Shown piece after piece: positions 43,940-51,069 of a stretch of DNA of 64,000 nt (position 1 is the stretch's first letter; each line of letters starts with the position of its first letter). The position numbers and the translations under genes were made by a program. Under the pieces are notes generated by a model. The model was not told where the DNA came from. It did no database searches and saw nothing but the letters and a program-made list of their open reading frames with translations. Origin of the DNA: JAPLHP01 sp963720375. GTDB taxonomy: Bacteria > Chloroflexota > Dehalococcoidia > UBA2247 > RBG-13-53-26. The DNA lies in the NCBI GenBank assembly GCA_963720375.1, contig CAVRFM010000010.1, positions 62,001 to 126,000 of the forward strand, read 5' to 3'.

Positions 43940-44013
43940 TGCGACATTATACCAGCCCAACCTCAGCTTGGATACAGAGGGGGGACAGCTTTGAGTTCTA
44001 CAAGGCGATGGTG
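43940..44013 (-). repeat. attC-like repeat, copy 7, with promoter-like leader
   Basis: Minus strand: CACCATCGCCTTGTAGAACT, middle, then CCAAGCTGAGGTTGGGC and TGGTATAATGTCGCA. The core GTTGGGC matches GTTRRRY. One of the best-preserved copies. Confidence 0.75.
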
Positions 44014-44040
44014 AGGGGTGGAAATCTTAAGCCCTAAGAG

Positions 44041-44432
44041 CTAGATGCCATTGTCCTTGAAAAAGCGTTCCCACTTCTCCAGCACTCGTTCACCCAGTTC
44101 TATCACGTCTCTCTCTACACCATCGGCAACCAGAAAGTAGCCATCGATGCCGCCTAGACGGGTTTTGCACAAGGGCGCATTGCCCAAGAGCGCCCCATAC
44201 TCACGTCGGGTCTCGAACTTATAGTCATCATTGGCCCATTTCTTCTGTGTGAGTTCCAGATGCTTGCCCTTGTGACATATATAGTCACACATCTGGAAAT
44301 TTCGGTACTTCTCTTAAATTCCTCTTTAATCGCAGCTTTTAGGGCTTCGCTTTGAACTTCTACATAGTCCTTCACGTGGTAGGCAGTGACATAGAAATTG
44401 AAAACCGTATCAATGTTCGGACTTGACTTCAT
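44041..44432 (-). pseudogene. Hypothetical protein, frameshifted
   Basis: The gene reads MKSSPNIDTVFNFYVTAYHV from an ATG at 44432, then loses its frame near 44290. The continuation YICHKGKHLELTQKKW to the end at 44041 is in the frame of 44041-44292. One missing base in AAATTTCC accounts for it. The whole product would be about 130 residues, helical and charged; I do not recognise the family. It lies between repeat copies 7 and 8. Confidence 0.55.
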
Positions 44433-44516
44433 GCGACCAAAATACCAGTCCAACCTCAGCTTGGATACAAAGGGGGAGGACAGATTGAAGTTCTACAGAG
44501 CGATCGTGGGGCGATG
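44433..44516 (-). repeat. attC-like repeat, copy 8, with leader
   Basis: Minus strand: GCCCCACGATCGCTCTGTAG and AACTTCAATCTG at the left, CCAAGCTGAGGTTGGAC at the right, and a leader TGGTATTTTGGTCGCA that runs straight into the ATG at 44432. The core GTTGGAC matches GTTRRRY. The outer GCCCCAC can pair with it in six of seven positions. Confidence 0.75.
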
Positions 44517-44559
44517 TGAGTACGCACGCTTCCTTGATAAAAATGTTGTCTGCGAACTA

Positions 44560-45195
44560 TTATTTTTCTCCAATGTGAACCTTCGAGAACATTTTAATCT
44601 TTTGTGAAGTGGCGTATTTTAACCCTGCGTCTCCAAACATTTGTTGAAACTCTTTCGTGCTATATAGTTTCAGATGTTCATGCTGAAGCAGTTTCATGAT
44701 TTTATCCACAATCTTTGCAGTCCAGTTGTCGACAGTTGGGTCAAGAACATATGTCCTCCCGCCTTTTTTCAAAAGGCGATGCATCTCACGCAATGCTTTG
44801 TCAGGATGCAGATAGTGGTGGAAAGAGTTGGTGCAAATAATGATATCAAAGAAATCATCATTCAACGGAATCAATTCCGCGTTGGCTTGCACGAAATGAA
44901 AATTATCTCTACCACCAAAATTGCTCTTTGCTTTTTCTATCATTTTGGCAGATAGATCTATGCCGTAGAACTGACCATTATTGTCTGCCAATTTTGCGGT
45001 TTCTCCAACCGCAAACCCTGTTCCACAACCCACATCGAGAAAATTGATATTTTCTTGAATATCCAAAAGAGAAATGAGTTTGCGTTGAGCACCTCTCAAA
45101 TAATCAGTCCTCCAAGACTTGCTGTCATACGAGCTTGCCCATTTATCCCACATCTCTCTGTTCGATTGCGTGTGTTTTGCTTCGTCTTTTCCCAT
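44560..45195 (-). CDS. SAM-dependent methyltransferase (UbiE/Methyltransf_11 type)
   Basis: A 211-residue class I methyltransferase. The SAM site is seen as FLDVGCGTGFAVGE (motif I, near residue 53), YGIDLSAKMIEKAK (motif post-I), and IIICTNSFHHYLHPD (motif II) with the usual LKKGGRTYVLDP strand. TTGACA at 45226-45231, a 17-base spacer and TACTGT at 45203-45208 stand directly before the ATG at 45195, so translation probably begins on a leaderless or almost leaderless mRNA. Substrate unknown; it is flanked by repeat copies 8 and 9. Confidence 0.82.
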   Translation of the reverse strand: MGKDEAKHTQSNREMWDKWASSYDSKSWRTDYLRGAQRKLISLLDIQENINFLDVGCGTGFAVGETAKLADNNGQFYGIDLSAKMIEKAKSNFGGRDNFHFVQANAELIPLNDDFFDIIICTNSFHHYLHPDKALREMHRLLKKGGRTYVLDPTVDNWTAKIVDKIMKLLQHEHLKLYSTKEFQQMFGDAGLKYATSQKIKMFSKVHIGEK

Positions 45196-45319
45196 GGAGA
45201 ATACAGTAGTTTTACTGAGTGCACTTGTCAACTATGGCTGTTGTCTATGTCACTTCAGGCTTCTCGAGCAGCTTCTAATCCTCAGGTATAACTGGCTGGC
45301 GCTAGCTTCTGACTACACA

Positions 45320-45380
45320 CCGCCTCAGCTTGAACACAGGCAAACGCTCGGCATTGCAGCGTTCATCAACTGAGGTTAAC
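45320..45380 (-). repeat. attC-like repeat, copy 9 (variant body, strong hairpin)
   Basis: A long imperfect palindrome. CCTCAG(c)TTGA at 45323-45333 pairs with TCAACTGAGG at 45366-45375, leaving one unpaired C, and AACGCT (45343-45348) pairs with AGCGTT (45358-45363) inside. The stop codon of the gene at 45366 lies in the left arm. The unpaired base and stop-overlapping arm are typical of attC sites; the GTT core itself is degraded here. Confidence 0.72.
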
Positions 45381-45704
45381 ATCCATCCCGCAGTTTTCGC
45401 AGGTCTTGGAACTGGCCGACACCATACAACCGCAATTCGGGCAAGGTCTCTCTTCTGGTGGTCTCTTCTTCGGAGTGTCAGGTGTGTTTCGGTCTTCACT
45501 CCCAGCGCTGTGCAACAGCGCCCAAGCCAAGTAGCACAACAGGAAACCGAAGAAGGCTGCAAGAAAGCCTATCTCTAGGGGGATACCATAGTACTGTCCG
45601 TCGGGAGTACCTGCTGAGGGGACTAAGAGTATTATCGCTAAGATGCCACCTGGGAGCAAAATCCCGCCAATGATTGCAGCGCAGAATCCCAATATCTGTT
45701 TCAT
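45366..45704 (-). CDS. Membrane protein with C-terminal zinc ribbon
   Basis: A 112-residue protein with two transmembrane helices (about 2-30 and 45-68) and a C-terminal zinc ribbon (CPNCGCMV...CENCGMDV). I chose the ATG at 45704, which has AAAGGAGGTAAC right upstream; the longer open frame extends into repeat copy 10 and is not coding. The stop lies inside repeat copy 9. Function unknown. Confidence 0.72.
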   Translation of the reverse strand: MKQILGFCAAIIGGILLPGGILAIILLVPSAGTPDGQYYGIPLEIGFLAAFFGFLLCYLAWALLHSAGSEDRNTPDTPKKRPPEERPCPNCGCMVSASSKTCENCGMDVNLS

Positions 45705-45799
45705 GACTGTTACCTCCTTTCCTTGACCACCTACCCAGTATTCCACGCTGGGAACCAGGCTGTCTTGAGACCTTGGTCCCTCATTTTGGGGTTCTGAGG

Positions 45800-45852
45800 A
45801 CGGTCTCAGCTTGGATACAAAGAGGCATAGACGCAAATCCTGCAAGGCCGCC
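45800..45852 (-). repeat. attC-like repeat, copy 10 (degenerate)
   Basis: Minus strand: GGCCTTGCAGGATTTGCGTC at the left and TTGTATCCAAGCTGAGACCG at the right. The body matches the family but the GTT core has decayed to GAGACC. Confidence 0.55.
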
Positions 45853-45919
45853 AAATGATCCCAAATGGCCTTATGAATATCGAGGTGATCAAATCTACTG
45901 CCGAATTAAGCAGCAGCAT

Positions 45920-46141
45920 CTAGGCGTATCCTAGCGTTCTGAAGGATGCATTGTAGTGCAGCAAGGAGCAATCAAGATGGCCTGACGCTTCTACAGGGTG
46001 CTGGTCGAGCAGGCTTACTACTGCATCGTGCTTGGTGAGAAGTCGTACCACCTCTGGGGGCAGATCAACAGCTCTGGAATTGACGCTATCATGCAAAGAC
46101 TCTATAGTGACACACTCAGAGGAATGACAACCTTCTGACAC
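45920..46141 (-). CDS. Uncertain small ORF
   Basis: A 73-codon frame with a GTG start and AGGGGA a few bases upstream. The product (VDLPPEVVRLLTKHDAVVSL in its middle) has natural composition but no recognisable family. It is divergent from the plus-strand gene at 46184 and ends before repeat copy 10. It may be a short cassette protein or chance. Confidence 0.33.
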   Translation of the reverse strand: MSEGCHSSECVTIESLHDSVNSRAVDLPPEVVRLLTKHDAVVSLLDQHPVEASGHLDCSLLHYNASFRTLGYA

Positions 46142-46183
46142 TAGTCCCCTACGTAGCGACTTAGCTCGGAAAGGAGATGATTG

Positions 46184-47087
46184 ATGGACACAAATGATAG
46201 GTCAGGCAGCAAGGTGCCAGGTGACACGCCATCAGCGGAAAACGATGAGGCGTCTCACACAACATCATGTGATGGCCAGAGCCCATCTAATGTCTGCCGG
46301 AATTCATCCATCCCTGTTTCTCCGGGGATTCTCCTTGCTCTGGCGGTGGCTGCAGCTGTTTTCACCATCGCTGCCGGAGTCGCGATCGGCGTTGCAAGCC
46401 ATTCACAAGAAAACGGATGGCAAGTGGCCGATACCATCCTTCCCTATGTCAGCAGTGCCGTCTACGTGTCGGGCATACTTGTCGGCCTCGCCACTTTGGT
46501 GACAGCCGGTAGGGTACCGACCGGCACGCCATCAGCGGAAGACGGAGAGGCGTCTCACACAACATCATGTGATGGCCAGAGCCCATCCAGTGGCAGGTAC
46601 TCGTTCGTACTTGTTTGTCCAGATATTCTCCTTGGTCTGGCAGCGGCTGCAGCTGTTCTCGCCATCGCTAACGGAGTGGTGAACTACGTTGCATACCAGT
46701 TAAACGCAAACGGATGGCAAGTGGCCGATAGCATGCTTGGCTATGTCAGCACTGCCGTCTACGTGTCGGGCATACTTGTCGGCCTCGGCACTCTGGCAAC
46801 AGCTAGAACGAAGGGTGTCTCGACACCGATCCAGAGAATGGCCCGCTTCTTGCTCCTGGGCGGCGTTGCAGTCGTTGTCCTGGGTATCATTCAAGTGGTC
46901 TGCATAAATGTTGGGGAGCTGCCTCTATGCATCAAGTTCTTGGTATACCACCGGCTGGGTCTTTTCTCTGATGGGAAGCGCTTTGTTCTATGCAGGCATC
47001 CTGGAAGGTCTGGCGTACCTTTGCTTGCGACAGGCAAACCATCTGAAGTCTTCCATTGGGGAACCGTTGCAGAAACCCGGAGATTAG
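46184..47087 (+). CDS. Repetitive multi-helix membrane protein, frameshifted, inverted in the array
   Basis: The only plus-strand gene in the array. AAAGGAGATGATTG precedes the ATG at 46184. The protein has two long similar repeats (about 100 residues each), each with a Ser/Thr-rich part containing EASHTTSCDGQSPS and two transmembrane helices ending in AVYVSGILVGL. A third shorter copy follows only if one G is dropped from GGGG at 46913-46916; the frame then runs through SALFYAGILEGLAYL to a TAG at 47085-47087. Without the correction the open frame runs to 47161, into repeat copy 11. Function unknown. Confidence 0.6.
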
Positions 47088-47107
47088 ACTACGTAGAGAA
47101 TAGCGGC

Positions 47108-47160
47108 TGTCAACCTCAGCTTGGATACAAAGGGGGAGCAGCATTGACTCAAGCAGGGTG
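47108..47160 (-). repeat. attC-like repeat, copy 11
   Basis: Minus strand: CTGCTCCCCCTTTGTATCCA then AGCTGAGGTTGACAGCC. The left half is only weakly kept. It lies 20 bases after the stop of the inverted membrane protein gene. Confidence 0.62.
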
Positions 47161-47232
47161 ATAGACAGCAGTGATCATTGGAAGCTATGGAATACCACCG
47201 TCGAAAGCAATCGAGGTGTGTTTGCTGGGTTG

Positions 47233-47430
47233 CTAGAGCTGAGCGTAGACGGTAGGATTGGTTTTGTCAGGCCTCTCGTAGCCGTGCCTTGGCCCTGAGA
47301 ATGTCTCTTCAAGCAAAGATAGGTCTTTTAAGTCGGCAACATTCGGGTAAACCCATTCATCATCCTTACGATTTTGGGAGGAATGCCCACCCTTCACCTG
47401 ATAGGCGGCCAACTTCTCATATCCGTTCTA
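47233..47430 (-). pseudogene. C-terminal gene fragment, unknown family
   Basis: A minus-strand frame ending at a TAG (47233-47235) has clearly protein-like sequence (KLAAYQVKGGHSSQNRKDDE, later LEETFSGPRHGYERPDKTNP) but no start codon and an in-frame TAG just before it. It looks like the tail of a lost gene. I do not recognise the family. Confidence 0.42.
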
Positions 47431-47686
47431 TATTGTGAGGTAAAAAGCGTGTGGTTAGACAACTCGCATGATGCTTTGTGCGTAAGTTTAAGAAGAAGTT
47501 TTCCACTTATTGACTGCACTATAATGGTTCATGTGCGCCTCCATATCTAGAGCAAGATTAAATCAAAATGAGACGAGAAGAGTACCGAATCGTAATTAAC
47601 ATGCGACTGTTGTACCGATGAGCTGCGTACAAATGGAATGGCAGCTCTCGTTATTTCTTGGGATGCGTTAGCGGTTAAAGCAAGCA

Positions 47687-48722
47687 TTATACAAGGCCAG
47701 ATGGTTTCCCATCCACTGATTGGCGCCCTGCAAAATGAAGAATGGTGCCCCCGTATTCGGTGTCTCCCACTACGAAGACATCCGACGGGGAGTTGACCCA
47801 AACACCGTTAAGAGTGGGCCGGCCGTACGTTGTGAGATTACCCCATGTGGTGTCAGTTGACATCGTGCTCCACTTCTTACCATTGTAGTGGAGGATGGTG
47901 CCATAATACCCCACAGCATAGACATTGGAAGAGGAACTGCCCCAGACGCCATAAAGAAGGTTGTAGGTACATCTCTTCATGGCCTTCACATTGGTTCCAT
48001 CATAATGAACAATGTTCCCAGAACGTCCGACAGCAAACACGTCAGATGGAGAACTACCCCAAATGTCAAAAAAGTCTACGTCGTAGCTTGCGCTGATTGC
48101 TTCACTCCAACTCCAATTCACGCCATCGTAGTGTAGAAGTGCATTGAAACCACCACCTGAGCATCCCACAGCAAAAACATCAGATGGAGAAGTGCCCAAT
48201 ATACCATGAGGGTATAGCCAGAGGTCGTCCTTTTCGGTCTAGTTTTCCCCATCATAGTGCATAATTTGGCTCAGTAAACCGATCCATTCGACTCAACCCA
48301 CTCGGAGTAATACCCCACAGCATAGACATCAGTCTGCGAACGGCCCCAAATATCTTGCAGCACCACTTAGTGCCGCTTTTCATCACACTCCAGGCGCTAC
48401 CATCATAGTGGAGGATGGTGCCGCCAGACCATACGGCGAAGACGTCAGAAGCAGAACTGCCCCAGACGCCGAAGAGGTCGTGGCTAGTGGTGATGCTCAT
48501 CGGGCTCCAAGTGCTGCCATTGTAATGGACTATGGCTCCGTTGGTTCCTACGGCAAAAACGTCTGAGGACGAACTGCCCCAAACTGCATGAAGTCCTTCC
48601 CAGTAAGTGTACACCTCAGTCCATTCATCAACAGATGCGTGAGAGGAGCACCCTGGGACAACAATCAGGACAACTACCAACAGAGCCAGGACTATTGCAC
48701 CTTTCTTGTATCTCTTGATCAT
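47687..48722 (-). pseudogene. Propeller-repeat lipoprotein, broken by frame changes
   Basis: It begins at 48722 with a lipoprotein signal (ALLVVVLIVVPGC, lipobox Cys at residue 25). Repeats of about 45 residues follow, with the signature VWGSSSSDVFAVG ... ILHYDGSAW, which suggests a beta-propeller. The first frame leaves the repeat near 48350; the right continuation (LQDIWGRSQTDVYAVGYY) then meets a TGA, and near 48240 a TAG interrupts another repeat. The last good frame runs 48199-47687 with four more repeats. Originally about 340 residues, exported and lipid-anchored. Several lesions make true decay more likely here than one sequencing error. Confidence 0.65.
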
Positions 48723-48917
48723 ACTTACGCTCAGGGTGGTCTCTCATTCGTCACACGCCCCCCTTGAGGTCTCAATCCCTGTGCTCTTTAACGAATGTCT
48801 TCAGATGATAGCACATTGCCACTACATTAGGCCACTACGGCCTAATTTGATGAGATCGATGCACTGGATATAGCTATGAGGAAATCATCTGGGACAATAC
48901 CACTAGAGAGCTGAGGC

Positions 48918-48975
48918 TGTCAACCTCAGCTTGGACACAGGCAAACGCTCGGCATTGCAGCGTTCACGAACTCAA
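48918..48975 (-). repeat. attC-like repeat, copy 12 (variant body)
   Basis: Same variant body as copy 9: on the plus strand CAACCTCAGCTTGGACACAG then GCAAACGCTCGGCATTGCAG. The AACGCT/AGCGTT inner hairpin is kept. It lies about 195 bases upstream of the lipoprotein start and is the right-most copy. Confidence 0.68.
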
Positions 48976-49191
48976 AACCAACATGTCTGTGCATCGCATT
49001 TGAAATAATATTTCAAATATTTCAAAATTGACCAATTCCAGGATTTCAAAGAGACCGTCAAACACGACCAACAAGCGTCTTTTGAAGTGAGCTTACTTTG
49101 GAAACCTTTACGATGAGGATTTCAGAGGATAGGATATTACGCATGAGCAGAGCAAAGCGAAAAGTTGGAGATCAGCAGCCTGAAGAAAAGC

Positions 49192-49235
49192 TGGAGCGGG
49201 TGACGAGATTCGAACTCGCGACTCCTTGCTTGGGA
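49192..49235 (-). other. 3' fragment of a tRNA-Gly gene (possible att site)
   Basis: On the minus strand the sequence runs from an anticodon loop (TCCCAA, so CCC or near) through GCAAGGAGTCGCGAG, the T loop TTCGAAT, CTCGT, the acceptor strand CACCCGC, discriminator T and CCA. The 5' half of the tRNA is missing. Such 3' tRNA fragments are left where integrases recombine into tRNA genes. By geometry the intact copy should lie at higher coordinates; none is seen up to 64 kb. Confidence 0.7.
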
Positions 49236-49300
49236 TGCGTGGGTTGAAGCGTGAAACAAATAGGAAACGAATCGATTCCGGGGAGTGGCTCTAGAGGCTC

Positions 49301-49543
49301 CTAGTGGCGGAGGAGTCCCTCAACTGAGATATCCTCGTCGAGTGCCTCCCAGTGAATGCCCACTCCCTTGCCGATCAGCCGCCAGTTGTTCCTCTGTTTG
49401 GCCGTGGCTTTGCGCAGTGCAGGGAACCATTCGAGGGGAACGCTGATGACGCGCCCATCGGATAGCTGTACATTCATTTTGTCAGTCTCAAAATGAACGT
49501 CCGTAGCAAGAGCATTTGTAGCTTTAACCACCGAAGTGCTCAT
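49301..49543 (-). CDS. DUF2442 protein
   Basis: An 80-residue protein of the DUF2442 family, recognised by VHFETDKMNVQLSDGRVISV, then PLEWFPALRKAT and WRLIGKGVGIHWEALDEDIS near the end. Members often sit next to DUF4160 genes as presumed toxin-antitoxin pairs, but no DUF4160 gene is present here. GAGGAGATGG precedes the ATG. It lies just beyond the tRNA fragment. Confidence 0.85.
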   Translation of the reverse strand: MSTSVVKATNALATDVHFETDKMNVQLSDGRVISVPLEWFPALRKATAKQRNNWRLIGKGVGIHWEALDEDISVEGLLRH

Positions 49544-49657
49544 TCCATCTCCTCAGGAATAGTTCTCTGGCATTATAACATACACATAAACAGGTATTGC
49601 AGTGGAGAAGCCGAAGCTACATGAATTTCGAGAGGAATCCTCTGCAGCGCCAGCAAC

Positions 49658-50065
49658 CTACAGTTTGATTAGAAGATCGCCCTTGTCCATCTCCACGGTA
49701 TAGCGCGGCAATGACTCTTTGGTTGGCCCGCTGAGACTCTTCCCTTCGTAATCAAAGGTGGAATGGTTGATGCTGCAGCAGCGGAGCATGCCCTTCCCCG
49801 GCATGGGGTCGATCTTCCGACGAAGATGAGGACAGCGGTCACTGAAGGCAAGATATTTGCCATCATCAGTCCTGACCACAAGGACCGGCTGCTTCAGCCC
49901 CTGGCCTTTAAGGTAAGCACCTCCTCCTTTGACAATGGCATCCGGCTTCTGGCTGAGCTTCACCCGTACCTTGTCCCCCTCAAGGCTCCACTGATCTTGA
50001 CTCAGCGGTTTTGTCTCACAGATTCCCAGTACAGACTTGATAAGACCAACGATACCACTGGACAT
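49658..50065 (-). CDS. Rieske-type [2Fe-2S] protein with unusual second motif
   Basis: A 135-residue protein with a Rieske fold: the first cluster motif is CPHLRRK (C-x-H), the second RCCSINHSTFDYEG, followed by the GP-x-x-x-x-LP-x-Y segment. Standard Rieske proteins have C-x-x-H in the second motif; here the spacing is C-x-x-x-H from the nearer Cys (or C-x4-H from the first), so cluster geometry may differ. No oxygenase or cytochrome partner is adjacent. GGAGGGAAGTT precedes the ATG. Probably a small electron carrier. Confidence 0.72.
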   Translation of the reverse strand: MSSGIVGLIKSVLGICETKPLSQDQWSLEGDKVRVKLSQKPDAIVKGGGAYLKGQGLKQPVLVVRTDDGKYLAFSDRCPHLRRKIDPMPGKGMLRCCSINHSTFDYEGKSLSGPTKESLPRYTVEMDKGDLLIKL

Positions 50066-50171
50066 AACTTCCCTCCTTCTGAACCTGTTTCATTTCGGCG
50101 CTATCAGGGCAAAACAACCGTGACAAGATATGGTACTTCAATCTTGCCCCAGGGGCTGTACGCAGACATTG

Positions 50172-51035
50172 TCACTTTGTCCGCAGGATTAGAGACCCCA
50201 GCGTAACACTGGCGAATATTGCCAGCATAGGCTCTTTGCGCGCCAGGGCAGCCTCAGTAGAGAAAGCCCCCTCTTTCTTTGTGAAGCCATCTCCTATATC
50301 CAGGCCACCCAAAGTCGTCTTAGAGACAATCCTTGCGGAAGTGGAGGAAGGGACGTGAATCTCCACCGAGGACACGCCGGCGGTGATCTTCACCTGTGCG
50401 CTGCGCTGCAGTATGCCGCCGAAATCAAACTTATAAGAGGCTGCTCCACCGTCAACAGTCATGTCGCTGAAGTTGGCATTGGCCAGGTTTTTCATCTCCA
50501 TGTTGACGGCCCCGGCGTTGAGATCAAGCGACGTCATGGCCTGTGGATTCGGTGCGGAGAAATCGAAATCAACCTTACCCGCGCCCTGCTTGATGACCAG
50601 ATGGTTTATGGGCAGACCTCCCAGATCGAAGATGCTTTCACTGGCCCCGACCTCGAGCGTCAGCATGTAGGGCCTGGTTTTCCCGAGAGTCAGGTCAAAC
50701 CGGGGGACACCGCTGAAGTAGCCTCCCAGGTCACCCACATCATGTTCCTGGGTAAGCTTGGCTGTCCCTCCTTTCCGGTCAATCTTCGTTGCTCTCATGC
50801 CGGAGGGGTACTCATAGGTGCCGGAAACCCACTCCGTGCCATCGCCGGGTTTGATTTTGAACCGGCAGCCCCCGGCGCGAATCTTCAGGTGTAAATCCCC
50901 CGCTTCCGGATAGGCTACGCTAATCTGGCTGGCAACCATCTCCGGCTTAGTACGACCGGAAGATAGATATGCACCGCACTTGCTGCAATAGTTGCTTCCC
51001 TCTTTGTTTTCTGCACCGCACTTCCAACAAAACAC
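50172..51035 (-). CDS. Zinc-ribbon toastrack-type (LiaF/DUF2154-like) protein
   Basis: A 287-residue protein: N-terminal zinc ribbon (CWKCGAEN and CSKCGAYL, residues 3-25), then a predicted beta-helix of the LiaF/toastrack kind with regular short strands such as LDLNAGAVNMEMKNL and VKITAGVSSVEIHVPSS, ending in a C-terminal conserved segment (PMLAIFASVTLGSLIL). No transmembrane helix is evident. Such proteins sense envelope stress or act as scaffolds. GGAGGAGGCAAGG precedes the ATG. It is adjacent to the FTR-rubredoxin gene but has a separate start. Confidence 0.75.
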   Translation of the reverse strand: MFCWKCGAENKEGSNYCSKCGAYLSSGRTKPEMVASQISVAYPEAGDLHLKIRAGGCRFKIKPGDGTEWVSGTYEYPSGMRATKIDRKGGTAKLTQEHDVGDLGGYFSGVPRFDLTLGKTRPYMLTLEVGASESIFDLGGLPINHLVIKQGAGKVDFDFSAPNPQAMTSLDLNAGAVNMEMKNLANANFSDMTVDGGAASYKFDFGGILQRSAQVKITAGVSSVEIHVPSSTSARIVSKTTLGGLDIGDGFTKKEGAFSTEAALARKEPMLAIFASVTLGSLILRTK

Positions 51036-51069
51036 CTTGCCTCCTCCTTACTGCGGATGTTAAGCCACC

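Noticed and set aside
37527..48975. CRISPR array
   Set aside because: The repeats are separated by 0.3-2.5 kb containing genes, not by uniform short spacers, and no cas genes are present.
37500..49300. Integron integrase, transposase or phage integrase inside or next to the array
   Set aside because: I found no frame with tyrosine- or serine-recombinase or DDE motifs anywhere in the window, so the array is described as integron-like only.
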